The position numbers were made by a program, and so were the translations under genes. Of a stretch of 64,000 nucleotides of DNA, positions 34,167 to 43,355 are shown piece after piece. Position 1 is the first letter of the stretch. Each line of letters starts with the position of its first letter. The notes beneath the pieces are model-generated. The model ran no database searches and had not been told where the DNA came from. It saw nothing but the letters and a program-made list of their open reading frames with translations. Source of the stretch: Pigmentiphaga sp. (GTDB lineage: Bacteria; Pseudomonadota; Gammaproteobacteria; Burkholderiales; Burkholderiaceae_B); the NCBI GenBank assembly GCA_023228945.1, contig JALOAI010000005.1:1-64000 (forward strand), given 5' to 3'.

Positions 34167-34703
34167 ATGGCTCGATTTGATGTCCTCCGGCCCGTCCTCG
34201 CGGCGTGGCTGATCGCGTTGCCCGTGGCGGTGGCGGCACAGTCCGCCGATCGCAGCAGCATCGGCGCGCAATATGGCGTGGATTCCGATTTCAGCCGGTA
34301 TACGCTCAATTATGAAACGGCACCCTGGTGGTCGCGCGCCACGAGTCTCGGCCGTTTTGCCCTTCAGGGCGAGTTCGGCGTGTCGTACTGGCACGCACGG
34401 CACCGCGGCGAAGACGCCAGGCGGTCTGCCTGGCAGGCCAGCGCCATTCCGATGTTCCGGTGGTGGCTGACCGACCGCTTCTACCTGGAAGCGGGCATCG
34501 GCCTGACGCTTTTCAACCACACCCGCCTGGGCGAGCATGAACTGAGCACCGCCCTGCAATTTGGCGATCACCTCGGCCTGGGCTATCAAATCACTGAAAA
34601 CTGGCGACTCGGGTTACGGGTGTCGCATTTTTCCAACGCCGGGATCAAACGCCCCAACCGTGGCCTCAATGCCTATCAGTTGGGCGTTTCGTGGCAGTGG
34701 TAA
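34167..34703 (+). CDS. pagL: lipid A 3-O-deacylase PagL
   Basis: 178 residues: signal peptide (AAWLIALPVAVAAQS) then an eight-strand beta-barrel with an aromatic C-terminus (GVSWQW). The HxS active-site motif is His154-Phe-Ser156 in RVSHFSNAGIKRPNRGL. It would remove the 3-position acyl chain from lipid A in the outer membrane. In Pseudomonas PagL a glutamate lies 12 residues after the serine and completes the triad; here that position is Asn168. The gene follows infA by about 200 bases. Confidence 0.85.
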   Translation: MARFDVLRPVLAAWLIALPVAVAAQSADRSSIGAQYGVDSDFSRYTLNYETAPWWSRATSLGRFALQGEFGVSYWHARHRGEDARRSAWQASAIPMFRWWLTDRFYLEAGIGLTLFNHTRLGEHELSTALQFGDHLGLGYQITENWRLGLRVSHFSNAGIKRPNRGLNAYQLGVSWQW

Positions 34704-34711
34704 AAGGCGGC

Positions 34712-35530
34712 TCAGGCGGCCCGCAGGGGTGATTCGGCCTTGATCGTTACCGAGGCTTCGGTGGTGAGCAGCAGAAAGGTAAAGCTTTCCTGCAAATACA
34801 GGCGCACATGATGCTCGTCGTGGCTCAGATAGCCGATGGAGACGTCCTGGCCCAGGTGGAATGAAAAATCGCCGCCGCGGGTGCTCAGAACGCTGCCGCC
34901 GGCAATGGCCGGAGCCCAGATGATGTCGCCCTTGACGAGGCGGCGGATGTGTTCGAGTACGGGATAGCCCTGGTCGGAGGCTTCGCTCAGGGCGGTATAG
35001 GCGTCGGCGCCCAGCAGTACGGTATAGGGGCCCTCCACGCCTTCGAGGCGCAGGCGCTCGAGCGCTTCGGCGACGACGTCGGGGTACTGCGCCACGTCGG
35101 ATGGCAGGCGCAGGACCGGGTTGGACGAGCCTTCACGCAGGCCCTGGATATGCGCGGCCCGGTAACCATCGAAAACGGCGCGGTCTTCGGCCAGGGCGAG
35201 GCGCGTGGCGGCTTCTTTGGCGGGCTGCCAATCCGAATCCTCGGCGCCGCGTTCGACGTCGTCGATGGCCTCGCGCGAGAGGTCAAATGGCACACGCAGT
35301 TCGATCACGGGCTTGACGTCGCGCTGATGGGCGCGCACGCCCTCGAGCGGCGCGTCGATGAGGCGCTGGTGGCCGGTACCTACGGCCGCAAACGCGGCGC
35401 CCTGCGGACCGACGAGGTCGACCACGCGGCGGCCGGCGAGCGAGCGCTTGAACGTGCGCGCCACTTCTTCTTCGATTTGGGCCCAGGCCGCGGTGGAGAT
35501 GGGGGCCAGTTCGCGATGCAGGTTATTCAT
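34712..35530 (-). CDS. encapsulin shell protein (family 1)
   Basis: 272 residues of the HK97-like encapsulin fold: NNLHRELAPISTAAWAQIEE at the N-terminus, GRRVVDLVGPQGAAFAAVGT, then VEGPYTVLLGADAYTALSEA and SFTFLLLTTEASVTIKAES at the C-terminus. It self-assembles into an icosahedral compartment. It overlaps the DyP peroxidase gene by eight bases, and that peroxidase ends in a canonical encapsulin targeting peptide, so this is the shell of a DyP-loaded nanocompartment for oxidative stress. Confidence 0.95.
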   Translation of the reverse strand: MNNLHRELAPISTAAWAQIEEEVARTFKRSLAGRRVVDLVGPQGAAFAAVGTGHQRLIDAPLEGVRAHQRDVKPVIELRVPFDLSREAIDDVERGAEDSDWQPAKEAATRLALAEDRAVFDGYRAAHIQGLREGSSNPVLRLPSDVAQYPDVVAEALERLRLEGVEGPYTVLLGADAYTALSEASDQGYPVLEHIRRLVKGDIIWAPAIAGGSVLSTRGGDFSFHLGQDVSIGYLSHDEHHVRLYLQESFTFLLLTTEASVTIKAESPLRAA

Positions 35531-36593
35531 ACCGTGAAGCTCCTTTCAGGGATCCGATGGCGAGCGAGCCGCCGGAGGCTGCGGCTGGCTCGGATGGAAG
35601 AGGGGGGGCGGCGGACGGATCGCCGGTATCCGGCGCGGGGCCTGGCTGGCGTTCGGCGAGCGCCTCGAGCAGCGGTAGCGAGGGCACGAAGAACAGCCCG
35701 CCGGTGACGGCGGTGGAGAAATCGAGGAGACGGTCGTAGTTGCCGGGTGGCAGGCCGACGAACATGTTCTCGAGCATCTGCTCGATGGGCTGCGGCGATT
35801 TGGCGTAGCCGATGAAATACGTGCCGAACTCGCCGTGGCCCGGGCGGCCGAAGGGCATGTTGCCGCGCAGGATCTTGATTTCGTTGCCGTTTTCGTCTTC
35901 GAGAACGGTAAGGGCATTGTGCGCCGAGCTGGGCTTGGTGGCGTCGTCGAGCTCGATGTCGGACAGCTTGCGTCGACCGATGATGCCTTCCTGGACCTCT
36001 ACCGGCAGGGCGTTCCAGCCGTCCATGTCATGTAGGTACTTTTGTACCAGAACATAGCTGCCGCCGGCGAATTCGGGATCGTCGTCGAGAACGGTGAACT
36101 CGATGGCTTCCTGCCCCGAAGGGTTCTCGGTGCCATCGACGAAGCCGATGACGGCACGCTGGTCGAAATAGCGGAAGCCCTGCACCTCGTCCACGACGGT
36201 CACGGCCCCGCGCAGTTCGTCCATCAGGCGGGTGGCGAGTTCGAAACAGCCGTCGGCCTGCTCGGCCCGGATATGCAGCAGGATGTCGCCCGGCGTGGCC
36301 ACCGCCCGACGCTCGGCGGGGCCGAATTCGCGAAACGGGTGCAGCTCGGCCGGGCGGGGGGCGCCGAACAGGGCGTCCCAGGCCCGGGAGCCGAAGCCGA
36401 TCACACAAGAGAGCCTGGCGTCGGGCAAGCGCTGGCCGACGGAGCGTACGATGGCGGCAATGTTGGCGCACCAGGCGCGTACCGCGGCATGATGGGCTTC
36501 GCCGTGGTGAACGGTGGCGACGATGAAGACGGCATGGCGTGTGGTTGGCAGGTGGACCGGCTGGGGGGCGGGCTGGGCGGCGGACGGCGTCAT
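35523..36593 (-). CDS. DyP-type peroxidase, encapsulin cargo
   Basis: 356 residues, B-type dye-decolorising peroxidase. GFVDGTENP contains the distal Asp153, KPSSAHNAL the proximal haem His225, and ILRGNMPFG the distal Arg243. After the domain a flexible Pro/Ala/Ser-rich linker (about 315-343) leads to the cargo peptide GSLAIGSLKG near the C-terminus, which docks inside the encapsulin shell. The stop overlaps the encapsulin start (ATGAATAA), coupling cargo and shell synthesis. It was started at ATG 36593. Confidence 0.95.
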   Translation of the reverse strand: MTPSAAQPAPQPVHLPTTRHAVFIVATVHHGEAHHAAVRAWCANIAAIVRSVGQRLPDARLSCVIGFGSRAWDALFGAPRPAELHPFREFGPAERRAVATPGDILLHIRAEQADGCFELATRLMDELRGAVTVVDEVQGFRYFDQRAVIGFVDGTENPSGQEAIEFTVLDDDPEFAGGSYVLVQKYLHDMDGWNALPVEVQEGIIGRRKLSDIELDDATKPSSAHNALTVLEDENGNEIKILRGNMPFGRPGHGEFGTYFIGYAKSPQPIEQMLENMFVGLPPGNYDRLLDFSTAVTGGLFFVPSLPLLEALAERQPGPAPDTGDPSAAPPLPSEPAAASGGSLAIGSLKGASRYE

Positions 36594-36811
36594 GGCAAAA
36601 AAAACGTGGCGTTGAAGGGCGTCGCTGGCAAGACCGGCGGATGCCGCTAGTGTATGCCAGGGCGGGCTGGCCCGCCGCCGCACCGCATGCAAGGAACCGC
36701 GCGGCGCGAGCCGGCCGGCGGGCTCGCCCGGGAGCCGGGGGCGGCCCGGAATGTGGCGTCGCGCTAGAATGACAGGTTACCCACCGCCATTTTCCTTTGT
36801 CGGGGCATGTC

Positions 36812-37741
36812 ATGTCCAATCGAACCGACCCGCCTTCCCTCTGCATCCAAGACCAGGCCGATTGGGGCCTGGAGCCGCTGGTCGCGGCTTTGCGCGAATC
36901 ACGCGAGCACACCCATAAAGTGCGGCACAATGGCCGCCTGCGCGAGTTGCCGTCGCGCGCCGTGCTGGAAGAGATCCTGCTGGGCCTGGCCGCAGCGATG
37001 TTTCCCACCCACTACGGGCAGACCGACCTCACCGACGAAAGCATCGATTTTTTCGTCGGCAATACCTTGAATCGCACGCTCAACCTCCTGCGCGGGCAGG
37101 TGCGGCGCGGCCTTCTGTTCCTGGCCGACGACGATCAATGGACGAGCGAAACCCTCGAGGCCCGGGCGCTGGAGATCACGCGCGAGTTTGCCCGCTGCCT
37201 GCCCGACGTGCGGGCCCTGCTGGTGAGCGATCTCCATGCCGCCTTCCAGGGCGATCCGGCGGCGACGAGCATTTCCGAGATCCTGCTCTGTTATCCCGGC
37301 TTCGTGGCGGTGGCCTACTATCGCCTGGCCAATGTGCTGTATCGGCTGGGCATGCCGCTGCTGCCCCGCCTGATGACCGAGATCGCGCATTCCGCCACGG
37401 GCATCGACATCCATCCGGGCGCTACCATCGGGCGCAGTTTCTTCATCGATCACGGTACCGGCGTGGTCATCGGCGAAACCGCCCTGATCGGCGAGCGCGT
37501 GCGCATCTATCAGGCCGTGACGCTCGGCGCCAAGCGTTTTCCGGCCAACGACGACGGCAGCCTGCAGAAGGGCGCGGCCCGCCACCCGGTGGTCGAGGAC
37601 GACGTCGTGATCTATGCCGGCGCCACCGTGCTGGGGCGAGTCACCATCGGCCGCGGCTCTACCATCGGCGGCAATGTGTGGCTCACCCAAAGCGTGGCGC
37701 CCAATAGCAGTATTACCCAAGCCAAAATGTGCAACGATTAA
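36812..37741 (+). CDS. cysE: serine O-acetyltransferase (CysE/EpsC type)
   Basis: 309 residues. An N-terminal helical domain of about 170 residues precedes a left-handed beta-helix of hexapeptide repeats (IDIHPGATIGRSFFIDHGTG, VVIGETALIGERVRIYQAVT, then STIGGNVWLTQSVAPN). The HGTGVVIGE motif contains the catalytic His. It converts serine and acetyl-CoA to O-acetylserine for cysteine synthesis. The longer helical domain matches the EpsC/SrpH subgroup. ATG 36812 is preferred over a TTG 15 bases upstream. The following YigZ gene lies 22 bases downstream. Confidence 0.88.
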   Translation: MSNRTDPPSLCIQDQADWGLEPLVAALRESREHTHKVRHNGRLRELPSRAVLEEILLGLAAAMFPTHYGQTDLTDESIDFFVGNTLNRTLNLLRGQVRRGLLFLADDDQWTSETLEARALEITREFARCLPDVRALLVSDLHAAFQGDPAATSISEILLCYPGFVAVAYYRLANVLYRLGMPLLPRLMTEIAHSATGIDIHPGATIGRSFFIDHGTGVVIGETALIGERVRIYQAVTLGAKRFPANDDGSLQKGAARHPVVEDDVVIYAGATVLGRVTIGRGSTIGGNVWLTQSVAPNSSITQAKMCND

Positions 37742-37763
37742 GGAGCCGGCTGCCGCCACCGCC

Positions 37764-38363
37764 ATGCCGCTGACGCTCGCCCACGCCGTTCATAGCGAAC
37801 TCATCATCAAAAAAAGCCGCTTCATCGGCTGTGTCCAGCCGATGGCGGACCGGGCGGGCGCGGTACAGGTGGTAGAACGGCTGAGGGTGGAGCATCCGGG
37901 CGCCGCGCACGTGTGCTGGGCCTTGTTGGCCGGCGGGCACTCCGCGGCGGTCGACGACGGCGAGCCGGGGGGCACCGCCGGGCGGCCCATGCTCGATGTG
38001 CTGCGCCACCAGGATCTCGATGGCGTGCTGGCTACCGTGGTGCGCTACTTTGGCGGTGTCAAACTGGGTGCGGGCGGGCTGGTGCGGGCGTATACCGATT
38101 GCGTCGCCCAGGCGCTGTTGCAGGCGGAAAAAATCCCCGTGGTGGCGCGCGAGGTCTGGTTATGCCAAGTGCCTTACGCCCTGGAAGGCCTGGTGCGCCG
38201 CGAGATCGAAGCCGCCGGACTCGAATTGCTGGACGTCGAGCATGGCAGCCTGGTGGCGCTGGGCATAGGGATGCCGGCCGATATGGCCGAGGGCTGGCGG
38301 GCCCGGATCGACGATCTCAGCCATGGGCGCGCGGGCTGGCGCCAGCCCGACGAAGGGGTCTAG
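37764..38363 (+). CDS. YigZ/IMPACT family protein
   Basis: 199 residues. The UPF0029 N-terminal domain is recognised by IIKKSRFIGCVQPMADRA, SAAVDDGEPGGTAGRPMLDV and VVRYFGGVKLGAGGLVRAYT, followed by the DUF1949 ferredoxin-like domain. Family members relate to eukaryotic IMPACT, a translation-stress regulator; the bacterial role is not established. It is probably cotranscribed with the serine acetyltransferase gene. Confidence 0.9.
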   Translation: MPLTLAHAVHSELIIKKSRFIGCVQPMADRAGAVQVVERLRVEHPGAAHVCWALLAGGHSAAVDDGEPGGTAGRPMLDVLRHQDLDGVLATVVRYFGGVKLGAGGLVRAYTDCVAQALLQAEKIPVVAREVWLCQVPYALEGLVRREIEAAGLELLDVEHGSLVALGIGMPADMAEGWRARIDDLSHGRAGWRQPDEGV

Positions 38364-38416
38364 AGAAAGTACCCACGAAAGTACCCGCGCGACGGCGTTT
38401 TCTCTTCCGGGGAAGG

Positions 38417-39358
38417 TTAATCGTCCAGCTTGTTGGGCTGACGGGTCGCCGACGCGACGGGCGTCGGCTGCGCCCAATCGGGGTTGGCGTAGCGTTCGTA
38501 GTGGGCGCGGGTAAAGGCCGCGCCAAAATAGAAGATCAGGGCCGAAAAATAAATCCAGGCGAGCAACGCCACCAGCGAGCCGGCCGCGCCGTAGGCGGTG
38601 AGCAGGGTGCCGCTGCCCAGATACAGGCCGATGGCGAATTTGCCAATGAGGAACAGCAGGGCGGTAAGAATGGCGCCGGGCAGCACGTCGCGCCAGCGCA
38701 GACGGACGCTGGGCAGTAGCTTGAGAACCGCGGCGAACAAGGCGATGAACGCGGCAAACGACACCAGTTGCGAGAGCCAGCGGCCATCGAGCCAGATCGG
38801 ATAGTCGCCCAGGTGCGCGATCGGCCAATATTGGCGCAGCAGGGCCAGCGCGGCCTCGGCCAGCAGGGTAATGGCAAGGAAGGAGGTGAGCGCCAGCAGC
38901 ACGGTAAAGGCGATCAGCCGGCTTTGCACCGTCTGGCGCAGTCCGCCGCGGGAGCTGGAGACGTCCCAGATGTCGTCGAGGCTGGCCTTGAGTTCGGCGA
39001 AGGCGGTGGTGGAACTGAAGAGAACGATGCCGAGCGACAGCCAGGTGGCGATCAGGCTGCCCTGGGTGTAATGCGCATTGGCCATGACGGTGGCCACGAT
39101 CTCGGCGCCACGCGGCCCGATGGAGATTTCAATCCAGCGCAGGATCTCGCCGCGGATCTCGTTTTCACCAAAAAACCAGCCCGAGAGCGCGACGACCAAG
39201 AGCAGGATGGGAGCCAGCGAGAACATCATGTACAGGGCCAGCGCGGCCCCCTTGCTACTGGCGCGCTTGTCGAGCCAGAGTTCGGTGGCGCGTACGAGCA
39301 AGGCGATCGGGCCTATGCGCCGCCAAAATGGAGGTGAAGCGGAAGAGTTATCGGCCAT
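38417..39358 (-). CDS. YihY family inner membrane protein
   Basis: 313 residues with six membrane segments. GAALALYMMFSLAPILLLVV, FAELKASLDDIWDV and LPGAILTALLFLIGKFAIGL followed by GAAGSLVALLAWIYFSALIF are typical of the YihY/UPF0761 family, formerly called RNase BN. The function is unknown; a transport or lipid role has been suggested. Convergent with yigZ. Confidence 0.9.
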   Translation of the reverse strand: MADNSSASPPFWRRIGPIALLVRATELWLDKRASSKGAALALYMMFSLAPILLLVVALSGWFFGENEIRGEILRWIEISIGPRGAEIVATVMANAHYTQGSLIATWLSLGIVLFSSTTAFAELKASLDDIWDVSSSRGGLRQTVQSRLIAFTVLLALTSFLAITLLAEAALALLRQYWPIAHLGDYPIWLDGRWLSQLVSFAAFIALFAAVLKLLPSVRLRWRDVLPGAILTALLFLIGKFAIGLYLGSGTLLTAYGAAGSLVALLAWIYFSALIFYFGAAFTRAHYERYANPDWAQPTPVASATRQPNKLDD

Positions 39359-39511
39359 GTTGCGACTCGGGGCTGCGGCCCTCACAGTGTAAGGGTTTCA
39401 TGGCGCAGGCCCAAATGCGTGGGCAGGAGCGCTGGCAATCGGATTATGATGGGAAGTTTTGCGGGGCAGGCCAATGAGTGCGGATCTGCCACGTTGTTTG
39501 GAGAAGCAAGC

Positions 39512-40396
39512 ATGGATATGGTCGATGCCCTGGCGAACCTGCTGCGGGTGGAACGCCTGGAACTCAATCTTTTTCGGGGTGTCAGCGCCGATATCGGCCG
39601 CGACCACGTGTTCGGCGGACAAATCCTCGGCCAGGCCTTGATGGCGGCGGCGGCCACCGTTGACGGGCGCACGGCGCATTCGCTGCACGCCTACTTTTTG
39701 CGGCCGGGCGACATCCACGCGCCGGTGCTCTACGATGTCGAGCGCATCCGGGATGGCGGCAGCTTCAGCACGCGGCGGGTGGTGGCGATCCAGCATGGCC
39801 AGCCCATCCTGCACACCGCGATTTCTTTCCAGGTGGGCGAGCCGGGGCTGGAACATCAGGCCAAGATGCCGGAAGTGCCGCCGCCGGAGGTGGTGCGGCA
39901 AGATCCCGCAAGCCTCGAGCGCATCCTCGCCCGCCTGGACAATCGCATGCGCGAGGCACTGCAGTACCGCAGCGCCTTCGAGTTGCGCGAGGTTCACCCC
40001 GACCTGCCGGCGGGCCGCGATGGCCTCGAGCAGCACTGCATCTGGCTGCGCCCCTGCGGCCAACTGCCCGACGATCCCTTGCTGCAGCAGGCGGCGCTGG
40101 CCTATGTCTCCGACTTCAATCTGCTGCAAACGGCCATGCTGCGGCATGAGGTCTGCCTGGGCGACGACTGCATGCAGGTTGCCAGCCTGGATCATTCCAT
40201 GTGGTTTCATCAGCCGGTCGATTTCAGCGATTGGCTGCTGTATGTCACCGATTCGCCCAGGGCCGGCAATGCGCGCGGCTTTTGCCGCGGCAGTCTGTTC
40301 GACCGCCAGGGACGTCTGGTGGCGTCGGTGGCCCAAGAAGGATTGGTGCGGGATCGGCGGTTGCGCTCGCCCGCCGCTATAATCAAAAACCCGTAA
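39512..40396 (+). CDS. tesB: acyl-CoA thioesterase II TesB
   Basis: 294 residues, double hot-dog fold. RVERLELNLFRGVSADIGRD, HVFGGQILGQALMAAAATVD and HSLHAYFLRPGDIHAPVLYD form the first half. The second half has DFNLLQTAML, DHSMWFHQPVDFSDWLLYV and GFCRGSLFDRQGRLVASVAQ, covering the Asp, Thr/Ser and Gln active-site positions of the family. It hydrolyses medium and long acyl-CoAs. The start is ATG 39512. Confidence 0.93.
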   Translation: MDMVDALANLLRVERLELNLFRGVSADIGRDHVFGGQILGQALMAAAATVDGRTAHSLHAYFLRPGDIHAPVLYDVERIRDGGSFSTRRVVAIQHGQPILHTAISFQVGEPGLEHQAKMPEVPPPEVVRQDPASLERILARLDNRMREALQYRSAFELREVHPDLPAGRDGLEQHCIWLRPCGQLPDDPLLQQAALAYVSDFNLLQTAMLRHEVCLGDDCMQVASLDHSMWFHQPVDFSDWLLYVTDSPRAGNARGFCRGSLFDRQGRLVASVAQEGLVRDRRLRSPAAIIKNP

Positions 40397-40472
40397 CGCG
40401 CCGTGCGCGGCAACCGGCGGTGAACCGGTTTGGTGCCGTGCGGTCCCAATCCTTTTGATCAACGAGGTTTAC

Positions 40473-40895
40473 ATGACCACTCTCGTATTGGCCACCGACG
40501 GTTCCGACTACAGTATTGCGGCGGCGAAGTTCCTGCACACGGCCAAGCTCGTGCCCGCCGGCGGCAAGGTGCACGTGGTGCACGTCTCCACTCCGCTCAC
40601 CGGCCGTGCCGCCAGCCTGGTTGGCGCCAAGGCGGTGGAAGAATGGCACGCCCAGGAGTCCGCCGAGGCGATCGACCCCGTGCTCAAGGTATTGCTCGAC
40701 CTCGGCATCGAAGCCGAAGCCCATCCCCTCGTGGGCCACGCGCCGCGCGAGATCGCTGAATATGCCAAGAAAGTGGATGCCCAGATGATCGTCCTGGGCG
40801 CACATGGCCGCGGCGTGCTGCTCGACGCCGTGATCGGCTCGGTGGCGGGCCGCGTGCTCAGCATGGCCAAGTGCCCGGTGCTGCTGGTCAAGTAA
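40473..40895 (+). CDS. universal stress protein (UspA family)
   Basis: 140 residues, one Usp domain. It has the ATP-binding pattern G-2x-G-9x-G-S (VLGAHGRGVLLDAVIGSVAG) and starts MTTLVLATDGSDYSIAAAK. Such proteins respond to starvation and oxidative stress. A Rho-independent terminator follows at 41019-41048. Confidence 0.92.
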   Translation: MTTLVLATDGSDYSIAAAKFLHTAKLVPAGGKVHVVHVSTPLTGRAASLVGAKAVEEWHAQESAEAIDPVLKVLLDLGIEAEAHPLVGHAPREIAEYAKKVDAQMIVLGAHGRGVLLDAVIGSVAGRVLSMAKCPVLLVK

Positions 40896-41018
40896 ATCCA
40901 CGCTCGGGGGCTGCGCAGTCGGTGGCCGGCACGGTAGGTCCCCGGGCAGCCCCAAGCCAGACAGCCCGCTTGGCAACGACGGGTGGCTGCAGCCCTAGAA
41001 GCCCGTTCTTAGCGCCCC

Positions 41019-41048
41019 GCCCCGCCTTGTCGGCGGGGCGTTGCTTTT
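41019..41048 (+). terminator. Rho-independent terminator after the Usp gene
   Basis: GCCCCGCC, loop TTGTC, GGCGGGGC, then GTTGCTTTT. It separates the Usp gene from the convergent NicX-like gene. Confidence 0.65.
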
Positions 41049-41193
41049 CCGGTACTGGCACAGGCCGGCGCCGAGGCTTTGGGGCCTCGATGCTTCGAGC
41101 AAGCCTTCGACGCCGAAGGACGAAAGCCCTGAACGGGCGCGGTGTCGCCATGCTATTTCACAGCCATGGTTTGCGTGGGTTTCACGCTCTGGG

Positions 41194-42240
41194 TCAGACA
41201 AACTCCGGCTGCAGTACGCCTTCGCGCACGACCAGGGAGTCATCGAGCAGGACGGTGCAGTTTTTCATGGGAATATCGAAGTGGCCTAGCGTATAACGAT
41301 TGGCGTGCTTATTGGCTCCGGTGGAAAACAGGAAATTGCCGGCAAAAGCACGTTGCTCCACGCCATTGTGGTCGCCGCGATCGTACATCGTCATCGAATC
41401 CCAACGAGCCGTCGGGTTCACGCCCCAACCGAGATGAGAGGTGTAATACGCGTTGTCGTCGTTCCAGGCGGCAAAATAACTGCGCATGAGTTGGGCATCC
41501 AGGCCGTCGCCTTCCACCGAGACAATCTGGTCGGTTTCGATCGTGAGCACGACCGGGGTTTCGAGATAGCGCTTGAAAGTGAGGTTGATATCGCCGGGAC
41601 TCAAGACCACGGTGCCATTGACCGCGCCGCCCATTGGATACGCTGCCACCAGACCTCCCGGCCAGTGTCCGAGCTGCCCAGGCGCGTCTACCGCACCCCA
41701 ACCGCCGCCAATGCGCGCGTCAACCACGTTGACTGAGAGGTCCGTGCCGGTTGGCGAGCTAATCCGCATGGTCTTGGCTTGACGCAGGCGGTCTACCGAG
41801 CGAGCCACGGTATTTTTGAGCGCGGGATCGGGGCCCAGCCGCTCCAGAATCTCTGGATGCTCGTTGCTGACGTAGAGGATGCGGCTGCCGGCGGCCAGCA
41901 CTTCCTGGGCTTCGCGACTATGCAACAGGCCTTCGATCGTTAGGTCGACCACCATCGTGCTGGCTTTCATGGCGGCCAAGGCCGCGGCTTGTCCCGTGAG
42001 GGCGTCGCTGGCACCGCTGGAGCGTACAGGAACATCGATGGATTGCGGCGGCGAAGGCAGAACCAGGTGAAACGGCCTCGCATTCATACGCAGCAATGCC
42101 AACTCGGCAAGCTGGACGTTCTGCTGGCGTGAGGTCGATTCCGAGACGATAGCGACCGTTGCTCCGGGCTCGATCTTGCAAATTGTAAAGGTGCGGACAA
42201 AGGATTCAATCCATTTATGTTCAATGCGACTTGATAGCAT
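41194..42240 (-). CDS. 2,5-dihydroxypyridine 5,6-dioxygenase (NicX)-like protein
   Basis: 348 residues. The last 100 residues match NicX: His269 in TSHLGWGVNPTARWDSM, and His320 and Asp322 in LGHFDIPMKNCTVLLDD, equal to the iron ligands of Pseudomonas NicX. GNFLFSTGAN is also shared. NicX opens the ring of 2,5-dihydroxypyridine in nicotinic acid degradation. No other nic genes are nearby and the family includes related aminopeptidase-fold enzymes, so the substrate may differ. A LysR regulator is divergent, 212 bases away. Confidence 0.75.
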   Translation of the reverse strand: MLSSRIEHKWIESFVRTFTICKIEPGATVAIVSESTSRQQNVQLAELALLRMNARPFHLVLPSPPQSIDVPVRSSGASDALTGQAAALAAMKASTMVVDLTIEGLLHSREAQEVLAAGSRILYVSNEHPEILERLGPDPALKNTVARSVDRLRQAKTMRISSPTGTDLSVNVVDARIGGGWGAVDAPGQLGHWPGGLVAAYPMGGAVNGTVVLSPGDINLTFKRYLETPVVLTIETDQIVSVEGDGLDAQLMRSYFAAWNDDNAYYTSHLGWGVNPTARWDSMTMYDRGDHNGVEQRAFAGNFLFSTGANKHANRYTLGHFDIPMKNCTVLLDDSLVVREGVLQPEFV

Positions 42241-42452
42241 TAGCTGCCTCCGTTGGGTTCATTAAAGTCAATGAATGGTGAATGGCAAAACTCAGGTCGA
42301 GATGAGACTGTGCCGAGATGGCATAATCTGTGATCGATGTGACCAGCGGTAGAGTCGAGGTAACTTCGCATTGGCAACGAGATAGTCTGGCCTGACGCTG
42401 GAATCCCGGGCTAGCCGGCTGAGATAATGTCTTTAGGATCGAAATAGAGCTG

Positions 42453-43355
42453 ATGGATATTCGCCAATTACAATTCTTGCTGGCGATCGTCGACCAGGGT
42501 ACCTTAGGTCGTGCGGCCCGCCATTTGGGTGTGACCCAGTCGGCCTTGTCACAAAGTCTGGCCCGTCTTGAAAAGTATTTGCAGGTCGCGCTTTTTGAAC
42601 GAACATCACGGGGCATGGTGCTGACACCCTACGGCTCGGCTCTCGTTACCAGAGCTCGCACCATCGCCAACGAGGCTCAATTTGCTCTCGAGGATATCGA
42701 TGGTCTGCGTGGGCTGGGGCGGGGGCATCTGGTGGTTGGCGCTGGGCCCGCGTTGGCATGCACTTTCGTTTCATGGGCAATCACGAGGTTGCTGCTGAGC
42801 AGGCCCAGGCTGACGGTATCCATCAAAGAGGGGAGTATGAGCTCGCTCGGGCCGGCTATTGAGAAAGGAGAAGTGCATCTTGCGGTTCTCAGTCGTGATA
42901 AGTCGAGTCAAGAGCGGCAGTTGGTAACCGAGGACATCCTTTCAGAATCCGTAAATGTCGTTGCACGTAAAAATCATCCCTTGCATAAAAAAGGCTCCTT
43001 GCGGTTGGAAGACTGTTTGAATTACACTTGGGTGTTGCCTCCGCGTCCGGATACTTTACGTCTTTTTATCGATAGCGCTTTTACCAAGATAGGTCTCCCG
43101 GAGCCAAGGGTCATTGTGGAAAGCGCGTCTGCCATGACGATTAAAAGCTTCTTGGTTCGTGGTGATTCCTTGGGGTTCATGTCGCATCGGCTTATCAGTC
43201 TTGAACGAGATGCCGGGCTGCTTGAGCCGCTGTTTGTAGAGGGCGCGGTCTGGGAACGTGACGTTCAGGTGGTGTATTCTCAAAGAAGGAGCTTGTCGCG
43301 GACCGCGGAGCGCTTGATTGTGGAGCTTCGTCAATTGGCTAAGCAAGAGCCGTAG
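42453..43355 (+). CDS. LysR family regulator of the NicX-like gene or sulfatase operon
   Basis: 300 residues, starting MDIRQLQFLLAIVDQGTLGR with the winged helix SALSQSLARLEKYLQVALFE, then a type 2 periplasmic binding fold. It is divergent from the NicX-like gene and overlaps the sulfatase gene tail to tail by 17 bases. It is part of an AT-richer patch, so regulator, dioxygenase, sulfatase and Bug protein may have arrived together. Confidence 0.88.
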   Translation: MDIRQLQFLLAIVDQGTLGRAARHLGVTQSALSQSLARLEKYLQVALFERTSRGMVLTPYGSALVTRARTIANEAQFALEDIDGLRGLGRGHLVVGAGPALACTFVSWAITRLLLSRPRLTVSIKEGSMSSLGPAIEKGEVHLAVLSRDKSSQERQLVTEDILSESVNVVARKNHPLHKKGSLRLEDCLNYTWVLPPRPDTLRLFIDSAFTKIGLPEPRVIVESASAMTIKSFLVRGDSLGFMSHRLISLERDAGLLEPLFVEGAVWERDVQVVYSQRRSLSRTAERLIVELRQLAKQEP

